From the NCBI RefSeq assembly GCF_000281045.1, contig NW_008246097.1, forward strand, positions 306,582-370,581: DNA of 64,000 nucleotides, read 5' to 3'. The position numbers were made by a program, and so were the translations under genes. Origin of the DNA: Saprolegnia diclina VS20. Lineage: Eukaryota; Oomycota; Saprolegniomycetes; Saprolegniales; Saprolegniaceae. The number at the start of each line of letters is the position of its first letter. The stretch's first letter is position 1. This document shows positions 20,480 to 32,093 of this stretch, piece by piece. The notes beneath the pieces were generated by a model. It saw only the letters and a program-made list of their open reading frames with translations, did not search any database and was not told the DNA's origin.

Positions 20480-23166
20480 TTAATCTTGCTTGAGGCGCGC
20501 CGAGTCGGCCGTGCCCTCCGTCGTAGCGCCTATCAGTAGTTTCTTCAGCCTGCAACTAACGTGCAAAAGGGCGTACCCGCAGCACCTTCGTCCATATCTT
20601 CGTGACGGCGACCCGTGTCCACGGGGTAGATCCAGCGCTGGTAGAGGTAGATGAAGAAGACGACGTCGTCGCGGAAGCAGCTACACAACGTCCAGTGCGT
20701 GAACGAGAATGGCGACGTCTACCTGATGCGGTGCATCGTGGGCATCGTGATAATAAACGCAAACAGGTCATCGATGAACGTGTTGAGTGCCCTATGGACA
20801 AAGCGTGCTTGAGCGTAAAAACGTTTGGCGATGATTTACCGGTAGATGAGGAAGCGCCACGGTAGGTGCGCGACCGACTGGAGCTTGTAGTTGATGAAGA
20901 GCTGCGGCGTCATCATAATGAAGCCTACGCGGTCGCGTCACGACCCCATCTGAATAGGGATGCAAACGTACCAAACGTGTACACGGTGCCAGTCAAACTG
21001 CCAAGGAGCCACGAGTACCAGCTCGTATGGTCTATGTCAATACGAGGACTGTGAGCTTTCTCGTCAGTCCTGTAGGGTACCTTTGTAGAGCAGCGAGTAA
21101 ACCGCGTAGCCAAGGAGGAGCGGGCAGAGCGCGTAGCTCATGTATCGCATGGCCATGACGTCAATCGCGTCCGTCTAGCAAGACGCGCATCGTGCTTGCA
21201 TGCAAACGAGGCAGCACGGCGTACCTGCGACGACTCGGGCGCAGACCGCGTCAACTCAATCGATCGGCTGGCCCACGAGAGACGGGGCATCGTCGCGCGG
21301 TAAAGCTTCCAAATCTGGATCACGATACTGATGCCGCTTGGCACCAAGATCAAAAGCGTCGTCTCTTGCTCCAGAAGGTACAAGAAGATCTGCAAGGACA
21401 ATCGTCATCGCCAGCCAATGCCAGGAGTATACGTACAATGATCTGAGACACGAACGAAATGACCATGGAACGCACCGAGATGCCAACCAGACTCTGGTTC
21501 TCTTGCCAGAACGAAATATCGCTCTTGAACGCAAGCCAGTCGAAGAGCATGTGCAACAGCGACACGGTCATGGTGACTGCGAGCAGGTATGGGTTCGTAT
21601 CAGCAATCTAGTCGCCATCTTTGTGAAACCATCGACTCCACAGGAACATTGTACGAGCGATCGCATTTGGTCGAGGTCGTCCTCGCCAAACCCGAGGTCT
21701 TTTTGCTGGCTGAGCGCCGAGCCAAACGTGAGCATCATTTGCCACCTTCCAGCATGCGTTTGCGACCCACAGTGCAAAGCAGGTAATCGTACCGCGCATA
21801 CGACATGGGCGCATACGAGAGCTTGAGCGGGAGCTCCGTCACGGAGCGGTTGAGCGGCAAGAGCTTCTCGGACGTGAGGCCCATCTCGTCCACAAACATG
21901 ACGGGCAAGTACTAGTCCAAAAGAACCTTTTCAGCCTCTGCAAGAAGCGCGAGCAATGCGACGCACCTTCCACTGCCCGTCGACGTTCTCCATGCGAAGG
22001 TTGTGGTACACGAGCGGCGGGATCTAGAACGTCACCGTCAGACCCGCGATCAATAGCCTCAAACTACGTCAGTGAGCGGATAGTGCTTGAAGGACGTCAC
22101 GAGTCGAATCGCCATGTGCTAAAGCAGCCAATAAACGAAAGAAAGTGCGCATGCTCGTACCGGCTTCCAGTACGACACGATCGACTCGGTCAGTGCAGGG
22201 TCGTCCCCTGTCGGCTCGCCTGGAAGATGCATCGGCTCCGACGCATCCGTGGCCGCTACAGGTACACGATACTCAACAGGCGAAACACGGAAGCGTGGCG
22301 TACTGGATGACGGAGCGCCAAAGTGCTCTCCGAGAAGCCGCGTTGCGTTCTTGAGGTTGCGACGATCGGCGTACTAGAGCAGCATCGTAAGCACAAGAGA
22401 ATGACCGATGGAGAAGATACGAGGACCTTGGTCAATGGCGTCACTTGATGGAGCGTGCGAAGTTTGTGGTAGTTGTGCTGGCGCGGGTCGGGCGACGCAC
22501 CCTTTTGCGTCAGGTGCACGTGGAGGTACACGGTGCCTACGACGCCCGGTGTCAGCCTCGCGGGAGCAAAGTCAAACGCTTACCATTGTTGCGAATGAGC
22601 TTCCAAATCGACTGCGTGAGCGACTTGGAGCCGTTGCCATCGGACGACGGCCGCATCGAGACGTTGAGGTCCACCGTGCGCTCGTTGTCCTGCCAGTCGA
22701 ACGAGAGGTCCTGGAAGTCGCCGACGAAGAAGGCGCGCGAGCTCGTAAAGTCCGAGTTGCTCTACGCAGATGTGTTAGCATGATTCTAATTCGTGGCCTC
22801 GTGACGTACCCAGTCGGGGCGGCTCGAGATGTAGCATTGACCGTCGAGGAGCTGGCCTTCCTAGATGCAGGACGCTCAGCCATGTGCGATGCGAGCCTGC
22901 TGGCCTACCGTCCAGAGCGGACCCAAGTACGGATCATTCTCGGCCAGAAGGAAGACGGGGAACATGATGCCATAGATCTACGTCGGCAGCATGATGGGGG
23001 GGCGGGAGGATCGCATGCATGCAGTACCTGGTACGTCGTGAAGCTAAAGTAGAGCCCCTGGAGCGTGCGCATGAGGAGCGATGTTCATGGAGGAAGAGAA
23101 GCATCATCTTACGAAGAGGAAGATGGAGACGCATGTGAACGAGCAGAAGCGCAGGGGGTTGATCAT
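20480..23166 (-). CDS. CLPTM1: CLPTM1-family multipass membrane protein
   Basis: About a dozen or more short exons. The N-terminus from the ATG at 23166 reads MINPLRFCSFTCVSIFLF, a hydrophobic anchor. Then come a lumenal beta-rich part (FQDLSFDWQDNERTVDLNV, TVYLHVHLTQKGASPDPRQ) and VDEMGLTSEKLLPLNRS. The membrane part contains FDWLAFKSDISFWQENQSL, FLYLLEQETTLLILVP and WKLYRAT. These match CLPTM1 block by block. A final short exon (DSARLKQD, stop at 20480) after a 46-nt intron is my preferred end; without that splice the frame stops near 20527. In animals CLPTM1 proteins sit in the ER and affect receptor export, and relatives move lipids; the role here is unknown. The exact start is uncertain because the N-terminus is poorly conserved. 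Confidence 0.85.
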
Positions 23167-23421
23167 GCTACTCGTTGGACGCGCGGCAGCTCGTCGGTAA
23201 ATCCCACTGTGACACGACGTGATGTTTATATTGGTGTTATAACAAATATGGTGTGCTTGGCACTATTTCGACTAAACCGAGAGAGTTTGTACTAAGTACA
23301 ATATACGCTCATGGTGCTTGAGGCAAGCAAAACTATTTGGTACTCTGGGCGTTCATTTTGATGGCTTTGCTGGTCTCTGCTCTCCGTTGTCTGTGGGCTT
23401 GCCGCAAACCCTACTAACGTT

Positions 23422-24178
23422 ATGGCAAATGCTCATGAGGTCCCAACGCATCGACTAACTAAATATATTGATATTGCGCGGAAAGCGCACTCCAATTCGG
23501 TGTTGGGTTGCGAAAGGGCGAACTCAAAGGGCAACCTGCTCATGATGGAGTTGGACTTCTCGGGCGGGGACAAGGTACCGCTTTTGGGCAGTCCTCAGTA
23601 CTGCCGCATCTGCCGCAGTCACGAGTCCAGTACATATGTGGCTCCTTGCGAGCCTTCATGACCCTGCTACACTAGGAGCCACGGACCCGCTCCTCTCCGC
23701 CTGCGCCTGCACGGGCTCTGTCGGCAAGATCCACGCTCAATGTAGAACCACATTGCTTCTTCTAGGACCAAGCATGCGATCCTGGCTAGGTCTGCGCCAG
23801 TGGATCAAGTCGCGCCACATTCCTATCGACCAAGCACTGGCCTGCGAGCTCTGCAAGGTTACGTACCGCGTTGTGCTCCGGCGGCGCGTCCGTTGGGACC
23901 ACCGGCATGGCTGCAGCTGGGCCTCCCTTGGGTATCTTTTCGTAGTTCTTTTCCTCATTGGCGCGCTCGTGCTTGTGGCAAGCCTTCTCGTACGGCTACT
24001 GCAAGAGGCCCAGCACGCACCGGCAGCCAATGTCATCCCCGTCATCCTTCTCTTTGGCAGCTCGACCATTGTCTCGCTCGTCGCGGTCTGGCGCATCTTC
24101 TGGCGCTGGTTCTACGTCACCTCCGTCACGTACGTCGACGCGGCCGACGGCCTCCTTCCTGCGTCGCCCATGGTCTAA
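23422..24178 (+). CDS. RING-CH (MARCH-type) membrane E3 ubiquitin ligase
   Basis: Three exons (introns of 46 and 48 nt) give 220 residues. Splicing restores the RING-CH order: CRICRSHES, then PLLSACACTGSVGKIHAQC, LRQWIKSRH and CELCKVTYRV, i.e. the C4HC3 zinc-binding set. Two hydrophobic segments follow (YLFVVLFLIGALVLVASLLV, then VIPVILLFGSSTIVSLVAVW), the usual MARCH layout of an N-terminal RING-CH with two membrane helices. Such ligases ubiquitinate membrane proteins. The ATG is at 23422. The second intron is supported strongly because only splicing produces the conserved HxxCLxQW sequence. It is divergent from CLPTM1 (255 bases apart). Confidence 0.9.
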
Positions 24179-24414
24179 TCGCGCGACCTCTGCTGTGCCC
24201 ATATGCAAATTGTAAATAAGAGGCTCTTGGCCGCTGAATAAGTATAAGAGCTGATTGCCTTGCGTGTACCCACATCCACTATGCTGCGTACGGCGATACG
24301 ATGGAGCACTGGGCGGAGCATGTTGCTGCGACTCGTGGGCGCCGCGTCCGAATTTCGAATGTCCAGGCTTCGATTTTTCCGCCATGATAAAGTCCAACTT
24401 GCAGCAGCCGGAGA

Positions 24415-25609
24415 ATGCGACCAACCATCAAGGTGCTCGTCGCGCTCTGCACGCTCTCGCTCGGGACGCTCGTGCTCCTGCACACGTCGCTCGTGCCCGA
24501 GCATGGTGCTATCACCACCCACTTCCTCCGCCGCCCACATCGCCACATTGCTGACGCGACACGGGCGTACGTCGGTCGGCTCCTGGCGCCGGCCCGGTAC
24601 ACGTCGGTTGCTACGGTAGCCTTCTCCATATGCGTTCACAAGTACGTACTGGATTGTGTATAGGCTGGCTGCAACTTTGCCTCGACGGTCGCGGCCTTTG
24701 ATCCGTTCGATCTGCCGCTGCATTGTGGCAACATGCACGAGCTCGAGACGCACGAGGTCCTCGGGAAGGGCTTTTGGCGCAGCGTCCTCAAGGCCACGTG
24801 GCAAGGTACGGTACGGCGTCGAGAAATGCCTCTGATGACGGCAATGCGTAGGCAAGCCCGTGGCCGTCAAGGTTGTGCACCAGAACCTCGCATGGCGAAG
24901 CGGTATCCTCGAGCGCCACGTGGAAGAGGCCGCCGTGCTCTACCAGCTCCGCGATGCGCCCCACATTGCGCACCTCGTCGGCTGGTGCAACACGACGATT
25001 GTCGTCGAGTACTTTCCGCGCAACTTGGACGAAGTGCTGCACGACCCGACGACGCCTGCGTGGTCGATGGCCGAGACGCTGTCGCTGGCGCGCGATGCTG
25101 CGATGGGCGTGGCAGAGCTCCATGCGGCCGGCGCGGTTCACGTCGACCTCCAGCCGCGCCAGTTTTTGTACGAGGAAGCGTCGCATCGCCTCGTGCTCAA
25201 CGACTTTAATCGGCTCCGGTACAACGGCCGCAACTCGTCGTCGTCGTCCAACGAGATATGCGAGTTTCACATCCCGATTGCGAAAGGCGTCTACCGCGCA
25301 CCGGAAGAGTACCTCTTGCAACCGCTCAACGCCAAGGTCGACGTGTACAGCCTCGCACTCGTTTTCTGGTCGCTCGTCGCTCGGGAAGCGCCCTACAAGG
25401 CGTGGAGCCGCGACGAAGTCTACGCCAACGTGCCCGAGGGACTTCGCCCGGAGGTGGCGGTGCTATCTCCATACCCCCCCGCAATGCAAAACCTCGTGCA
25501 AACGATGTGGGCAACGGACCCGGAGGAGCGCCCGTCGGCCGCCGACGTCGCCACGCAAGTTGCGGCGATCTTGGCTCAAGTCGAACGCGACCCGATCGCA
25601 ATATCTTGA
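24415..25609 (+). CDS. Membrane-anchored atypical protein kinase with LNDFNR motif
   Basis: 366 residues after removing introns of 48 and 46 nt. The N-terminus (IKVLVALCTLSLGTLVLLH) is a single helix after a short basic start, i.e. a type II signal anchor, which would place the kinase domain in the lumen or outside the cell. Kinase landmarks: LGKGFWRSVLKATWQGK (glycine loop, with only part of the glycines), VAVKVV (Lys), HVDLQPRQFL in place of HRDLKxxN, LNDFNR in place of DFG, and RAPEEY with KVDVYSLALVFWSL. The catalytic Asp residues are kept, but Lys, Asn and Gly of the usual motifs are changed. I recall the xDLKPxQFL / LNDFNR / PEEY combination from other protists and plants, so it is probably a family trait rather than decay. 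It lies 236 bases downstream of the RING-CH gene, same strand. Confidence 0.8.
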
Positions 25610-28600
25610 GATGCCAATGTTCATGCAACTCGTGATTTTACATATTGTTGGGTTGACCATATTCGAGAGTCTCAAAGCCCCACCGCCCGAGTCCAAGCTT
25701 GGTTGCACCAAGCAGTGACGGTCTCTGGACCAGGTTGCACAGAGATCCCGCAAAGGTTCCACTGCGGCCGATTTGGCTGCTCGCCCGATCTAGACGCAGC
25801 GTACACCACCGCCAACCTTCCAATGTTGCCTTTGAGCGCAGGAATGTATCGACGTAGCAAACGGCACGCCTCGCCGTGCCCTGTCTTTGCCCAGCGCCCC
25901 AACCGTTACCAGCATCAACCAGATCTGCACCGTCTTATAATACTAGTACTCGAGATGGCGTGCGCAGGTCTGTGTAGCAATGCGGTCAAAACTGCCAAGA
26001 GTTTATACGGTAGAGTATGTTAAATTATGTCGTGTTAATGAGTGCTGCGGGGATGTATGAGCCACAAACGGTACCGCAACCACACTAAGAAGAGGTGGAT
26101 ACAGCTGAAGGATCAAGTTGTTGTAGCTGGTTTCAATAGTCGGTCTGTTCAAGGACCATAGCGAGTCGATGGTTCGCACGACAAGGACTTTTGGATCCAG
26201 CAAGTACTGCTAGATAGAAGCGTTCGATTTTAGAGATGTCGGGGACCACGGAGACGTGCACCAGACCGAATGGCCTTGGCACCGCGCCCTCCAATGATTC
26301 TGCATTCGTCTAGGAGCTTTACGGGGGTCAGGAGGGTTAGTCCATTCAGTGGCTACAGATGCCAAGGACCACTGGGATAGACTCCAAATTTGCTATATTA
26401 CAATCATCGAGAGATGTACTCGACCGACGGCTGGTGCTTGAGACCACATTGCTGCGGCCCGACTGGTATGTACACAGTCGACAACTCCAAGCACACAATG
26501 AATCGGAGACACGAGGTTGTTCTCCCAAAGAAACGGCCTCAGGGACCAGGGGAACGATCGATGAGAATTTGACACTTTGGTTGTAGAGATAAATGTATAT
26601 ATATTGAAATGCCGAAAGCTCAGGTAATGAGATTCCACTGAAATTTTCTTCAACGGGTCTACCAACTACGGCAGACCCTGCCGATGTCCCTATTCAGGTT
26701 CGTCATTGCTTTCGTTACTCAAATCTAGACTATACTACTCAATAGCGAGGCGATGGATCTCAGCGATCTTGGTGATTGAATGTCGTCATATTTTGGTCAA
26801 GAGTAGCAAATATGTTTTAGCATCCTTGATCCTGTCGCTCGCTTCTACTAACTAAACGTGCAAATACAGTCGTTGTTGTTTCCCGTCATACAAATGCCTC
26901 GTGTGTATTCGCTCACGTCGGTGATACGACGACAACTCGGTGCCACGCAGAACGCGGAGCACCAAGCGTCGGCGCGTCAATCAGATTCGTCATCTAATGT
27001 TGTAATCACTGGGAGTCCTATCCTACGAGATGCAAATTCAAAAGTGAGACCTGTGGGAATCACGATACGTTGCCAGTGACTGTGCACCAGTCAAATTGGA
27101 GATCGCGGTCCCATAGCGTAAAAGAAGGTTTATCTATTCTGAGAGAGAGTGCACTTGGGTTTAGGTAGGGATGATGTAGAATGCATATTATATGCTACAG
27201 TAAATCGGTTTTAAAAGGGTAGAGCTCATGCAGCGGTAAAATAAATTATGACAGGTTGGCTAGAATCACACAAATACAAGGGGCGAAAGCATGCCCGGCG
27301 CCGCGCTTTGCCTCGGACGACGGTACGCTCCTCACGTCTGGTTTTGTTGTCACAAACGCGCGTGCTAGCGTCTTGGCGCGGGTCTTTGGCATCGTGTACC
27401 GCAACTCGCATTGGTACAGGGCTGTTGAAATCACAACTGACGATGGAGGTTGGCTGGCTGAGGCTGAATGACCAGGTTTCTCGGCGGTTGGCCACAAGTC
27501 GATGAACAAGGCATCTTGATTGAACTTGTGGGTAACTTTTGTACAGGCAAACACGACGCAGAGAAGGCGTACTGCCTGCACACTACCCGATGGTACCGTC
27601 CAAGGGAATGCATTACACTGTACTCCCTTGGTCGTGTCCTTGGCATTGTGTAGGGCGATCTTGTGAGCCGAGAGACGGGTGCACTAACGCTCGCAGAACC
27701 TGATGCAAGGAGGATGGGGTACTTAGTAGACAGCACGCAAATCGCTGATAGTTAGCTCCCACTAGGAACCGATTGGTCATTCACTCTAGCGGTACATCGG
27801 GTATACTATGGCTGGTGACAAGCATTGCTCAGAGCAGTGCTCATCAATCTACCCGTAGCTGTTCATGACGGAAGGCCTGAACGAAAACGTCGGGTGGTGC
27901 CATCTTGAAAGGCATTTTTGGCGCGAACCGTCGCGCCGGCAGTTGGAGGATATTATGACGACCAATCAAATGCGTTCAGGTTTCGGGAGCGGCCCAATCA
28001 GCAGTCGACTGCTACGAGCCATTGGGTTGTGGACCTCTCGCCCGTGTTGCTCACTTTTGAATTTGCATCTCGTAGCATAGGACTCCCAGTGATTACAACA
28101 TTAGATGACGAATCTGATTGACGCGCCGACGCTTGGTGCTCCGCGTTCTGCGTGGCACCGAGTTGTCGTCGTATCACCGACGTGAGCGAATACACACGAG
28201 GCATTTGTATGACGGGAAACAACAACGACTGTATTTGCACGTTTAGTTAATAGAAGCGAGCGACAGGATCAAGGATGCTAAAAAATATTTGCTACTCTTG
28301 ACCAAAATATGACGACATTCAATCACCAAGATCGCTGAGATCCATCGCCTCGCTATTGAGTAGTATAGTCTAAAATTGAGTAACGAAAGCAATGACGAAC
28401 CTGAATAGGGACATCGGCAGGGTCTGCCGTAGTTGGTAGACCCGTTGAAGAAAATTTCAGTGGAATCTCATTACCTGAGCTTTCGGCACTTTCTCCTTTT
28501 ACTCACCCAATCTAGAAAAGGTATTCCACTAAATCAAAACACGACGACATCCCGTCCCTCCTTTGTTAACGAATTACTTCTGGACTACGTCCTCTTCATG

Positions 28601-28688
28601 ATGCAGATCAGAAGAACATGTTGTCGACGTTCGGATCGCGGCCTCCAGGCATGCGGAGGTGGTCGGGGTCAGGTCTAAATTGGAGACA
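25610..28688. other. Gene-poor 3.1-kb region with a long inverted repeat
   Basis: No intact gene is supported. 25610-26609 shows only short open frames without family resemblance. 26610-28488 is the long inverted repeat with its about 1-kb middle. 28489-28688 is the 3' flank of the PI31 gene. Confidence 0.5.
26610..28488. repeat. Long inverted repeat, 439-bp arms around a 1-kb middle
   Basis: The arms 26610-27048 and 28050-28488 are inverted copies of exactly equal length (439 bp) differing at only a handful of positions, so the structure is young or kept alike by gene conversion. The outer ends begin TGCCGAAAGCTCAGG when read inward. The 1,001-bp middle has stretches that read like degraded coding sequence in more than one frame, of a family I cannot name. 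No clear target-site duplication is visible at the outer ends. It may be a fold-back type transposable element, or two head-on copies of a repeat that inserted on opposite strands. Confidence 0.8.
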
Positions 28689-29912
28689 TCAGTTTCCCAA
28701 GCCAAGAAGACGGAGCAGGTAGTTCTTATACCCTCCGAAAGGCTGGCGCGGCGCCCGACCACCAGGGGGCTGGTTGGGGAATGGATGCATCGGACGAGGG
28801 CCCACAGGTCCATATGGATCGAAGCGAGCGCCAGGCACGGACCCTTGGAACGCCGGTGGCCCGCCAAAGAGCGGGTGGTTGGGCCCGACCAGCATGCCAG
28901 GGTCACGGTGCCCGCCCATGTCAAAGTCGGGCATGATGTCTCCACGACCAACGGACGGCACAACGGACGGCATCCGAGGGTACCCGGGCTCCTGAAGCAG
29001 CGACGAAGGGGCGGCCGGCGCCGGGCGGTGCATTTGCGGCACGTCGCCGAGGTCATCATCCTACATCACAAGTGAGGAACGGAGGAGGTCCCAGGCAAGA
29101 ATACCTTGGGCAAGAAGGAGTCGACAAAGCTCGTCCACTGCTGATGGAGGGCCGTCACGTTTTGAACAATGTCGGCCGCGTTGGCGTTGGTTGCCGTGAG
29201 GTCCCGGATGTAGGTCGGGGCACTACGCGCAAAACGGGTTCGAGATGCGACCACCCAAGTTTCGCATTCAGCATACTTGAGCTCGATCGAAGACACCTTG
29301 TCATTCTCGTCCGTAATGTGCACTGCGAGCGTGTTGCCAATGTACAGCGCCTACATGTCGACGCCAATGTAAGACCAGGAATCACGGAGGATTGGACCTT
29401 GAGCACAAACTGCCGCGTCGAGCGGCGCAGCTTGAAGTGGTAGTTGAAGATGTAGATTCCTTCGGCAGCGTTCTTGTCCCAGTCGCTCGGCACGGGCAGA
29501 ACGTCGGTGGTCGTTGTGCCTGGCATCGAAGACGCAAAACCTACAGAAAACGGTGCGTCACTCCATGCTGCCATGCCTGGCCGCAAGCTACCTGCGTCTT
29601 GCATGAGAAGGTGCACGACGAGCCCAAGCGCATCTTTCGCTTGCTTAACCACGAGGCCGTGGCTGCGAATGCGCACGACCCAAGGATCCTCTACGCACAG
29701 CGTCGTGTCGTCCACAAGCCATGCCATCGCGTACCCGTGGCTTCCTTGGCGAGGATGGCATCGAGCTCAACGAGGGCCTTGAGCATGTGCGTCTACAGAT
29801 GCCATGAGCCGAGGCCTCCCACATGAAGACGCGCACGGACCTTGACGAGGCCGTCGCCCAAACGGTCGACGTGCTCCTGGAGCGCCTTGCGATCTTTCTG
29901 TGCTTGCTCCAT
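28689..29912 (-). CDS. PSMF1: Proteasome regulator PI31
   Basis: The N-terminus from the ATG at 29912 (MEQAQKDRKALQEHVDRLGD) is followed, after a short intron, by the FP domain that in PI31 binds Fbxo7 and itself (YAMAWLVDDTTLCVED, LGLVVHLLMQDAG, EGIYIFNYHFKLRRST). About five introns in all. The last exon is Pro/Gly-rich and carries NHPLFGGPPAF and GARFDPYGPVGPRP, the C-terminal PI31 signature that binds the 20S proteasome (HbYX-like tail region). The protein ends NYLLRLLGLGN, which differs from the tyrosine-containing tail of other PI31 proteins. PI31 modulates proteasome activity and transport. It is on the same strand as IBA57, 212 bases from that gene's stop. Confidence 0.88.
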
Positions 29913-30124
29913 CCTGCTCGAACGGCGAAATGCACCAGTGTGCAATAGAATACCTCTATTTCAATTCAGTATACATTGGTTGCTATTCAAGATGTGGATT
30001 TTAAATAAAAATTGACCAATGGCATCACGCTGACCCGATCCCAGTCCCAGCCACAACGACCCGAAAAGCACGCCAACACCGCAGGCAAGAAGTAAGAAGC
30101 TGTCTATTGATGGTGGTCCGGGCT

Positions 30125-31357
30125 CTAGTCTTGGACGGGCTTGCCTGTGCTGGCGTCCAAGGGGCGCCACCACGACGGCACGTACGGCAGCACGTGGTAC
30201 GCTGCGTCTTTGGTCACAAAGTCGATCGGCTCCACAGTCAAGTGCTCCATGCGCATCATGGCCACGGCAGCGTTGACGCCTAACCGCATGGAAGATGGTA
30301 CATTGCCACGACAATGGCCAGCGTACCTGCGGCGACGGTCGTGATCTTGCCGACGCGTGCCTCCGTGTCAGCGCGCAGGATATGGCTGCCGACGTCGACA
30401 CCGGACGGAATCGTCGCCGTCACCTGCGCCATCCACGAAGCGTCGTGCATGCCCTCCGTGAGCGAGAAGCCCGCGGGCGCCGCAGCAGGCAAGAAGAGCA
30501 CGGGCACGAGGCGCTTGCGGATGCTACCCTTGTAGTGCGTCCGCGCCGTGAGCTCTTGACCGACGTAGCACCCCTTGGTAAACGACACGCCGTGCAGCAT
30601 GTCAAAATTTTGCTCGAGCGGAATCGCGTCAAAGTGCTCGGACCTAAAGGACCACTACGATCGCGCCTCGAAGCATGTGACGGAACCTACCCTTCGCACG
30701 CGCCGAGGAGGATGCGACGGTCGCGGTACAGCGTGCTCGCGTCGTCGTCTTGCGCAAAGCCCTCGGGGAGCGCCACTAGACAAACTAGGATTAGCATCGC
30801 GAGCAAGGCGAGCATGGAGCCGTACATGACGTGGCGGCCGGAAGGATCGCCTTCAAACCAAAGACGTCGCCACGCGGGTCGGTATACGCGAGCGCATCGT
30901 TGGATACGTCTTGGTTTACACTCTCCTTCCACTGCTGGACGCGCGCGAACTCGTCGTCCGTGGCCGTGAGCGACGGCAAGATGGCGTGCAGTGTAAAGTC
31001 GTCCTCAACCGCGTCAAACTTGACCTTGGAGCGAAGCTTGTACTTCTTGAGGTGCTTGAGCATGTCGTTCGAGACAGCTTCGTCGCACGCAATAAAGAAA
31101 GTGTCGTGCTACATCGTTGAGGTAAGCCCACGCCTCCCCATGCATCCTCGTACCGAGGTCTGCACAATCTCGGCGTCGCCAAGGAGCCGGCCCTTGTGGT
31201 TGAGGAAGCCGCCGTAGCGCGCGTCGCCACGCACCGCGAATGATTGCATGTCGTTGGAGAAGATACCTTGGAGGAACTTGACGACGTCCGCGCCCTCGAC
31301 GCGGAGGAGCCGCTTCTGCGGGAGGCGCGCCATCGCGCTGCGCCAGACCTGTGCCAT
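30125..31357 (-). CDS. IBA57: Iron-sulfur cluster assembly factor IBA57 (GcvT/YgfZ-like)
   Basis: Mitochondrial folate-binding protein needed for maturation of [4Fe-4S] proteins. The ATG at 31357 gives [20 protein letters not shown], a plausible targeting sequence running directly into the domain ([32 protein letters not shown]). Further exons give [23 protein letters not shown] and then [20 protein letters not shown], the KGCYxGQE signature of the YgfZ/IBA57 family with its conserved Cys. The end is [17 protein letters not shown]. About four short introns. The ISCA partner proteins are not nearby. Confidence 0.93.
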
Positions 31358-32093
31358 TGCTCGTGCCTCGTGGAAATGAATCCCGCGGCTTCCGACGCAA
31401 ATATGCCTTTTGGCAGGTTTTATACCTGTAAGAATGTATGTCGCAAATCTATTCGATGTCACAGGTCATAAGGCCACGTGGCAGCGTGAAACGCCATCGA
31501 GGCCACACCATCGAGCGTCGATACCAGGCACCAAGGGCATTGACACGCATGCTCCTGGGGGCAACTGGAGTTGATCTCGGCTGCAAGGACCAGACATGAT
31601 CCTGCGGTAGGCTGGACAACTGAGACGCTCAACATGGCTGGACAGGGTGCGCAGCTCGCCGACGGCATCTGATGAGGTCCCCGTTGGGTGAGCCAATGCC
31701 TTGTCGATAGGGTATCGTTTTCGCCTGTGCGGACACGCATATTGGGTATGCTATCGGTAGATTTACGATTCTATCTGCTGGCTACACACCTCGCCTTAAT
31801 ACTAGGAGTACACCTCATTGCAGCATATATCCCTCAGTTGCATCCTGCCAACATGTACCGGTAAGCGGACTCTAGACCGGCATGCACAGCTAAGTGTCGC
31901 CACCAAGAGAACATATTACATCGGCGACGACCATGCGTGGCACGCTGGACGGTAGCATGCGCCCGTCCGTGCCCATGTCCTGTCCATGGAGCGTGCTACT
32001 GTCAACGAAGCTCGTGCAAGAAGTGTGGTGTCGAGTCAATAATCTAACTTAGGTGTTTATCTACTACACTAAACTAACTACAGGACCGTGAAT
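31358..32093. promoter_or_regulatory. Intergenic region, IBA57 promoter side / HSF 3' side
   Basis: 736 bases between two minus-strand genes. I see no gene or clear repeat in it; it should hold the IBA57 promoter. Confidence 0.4.

Noticed and set aside
25703-26023. 107-residue open frame downstream of the kinase
   Set aside because: No family resemblance; a competing frame on the other strand is equally open.
28050-28488. Reading the two 439-bp arms as direct terminal repeats of one element
   Set aside because: The arms are inverted relative to each other, so they cannot be a direct-repeat pair.
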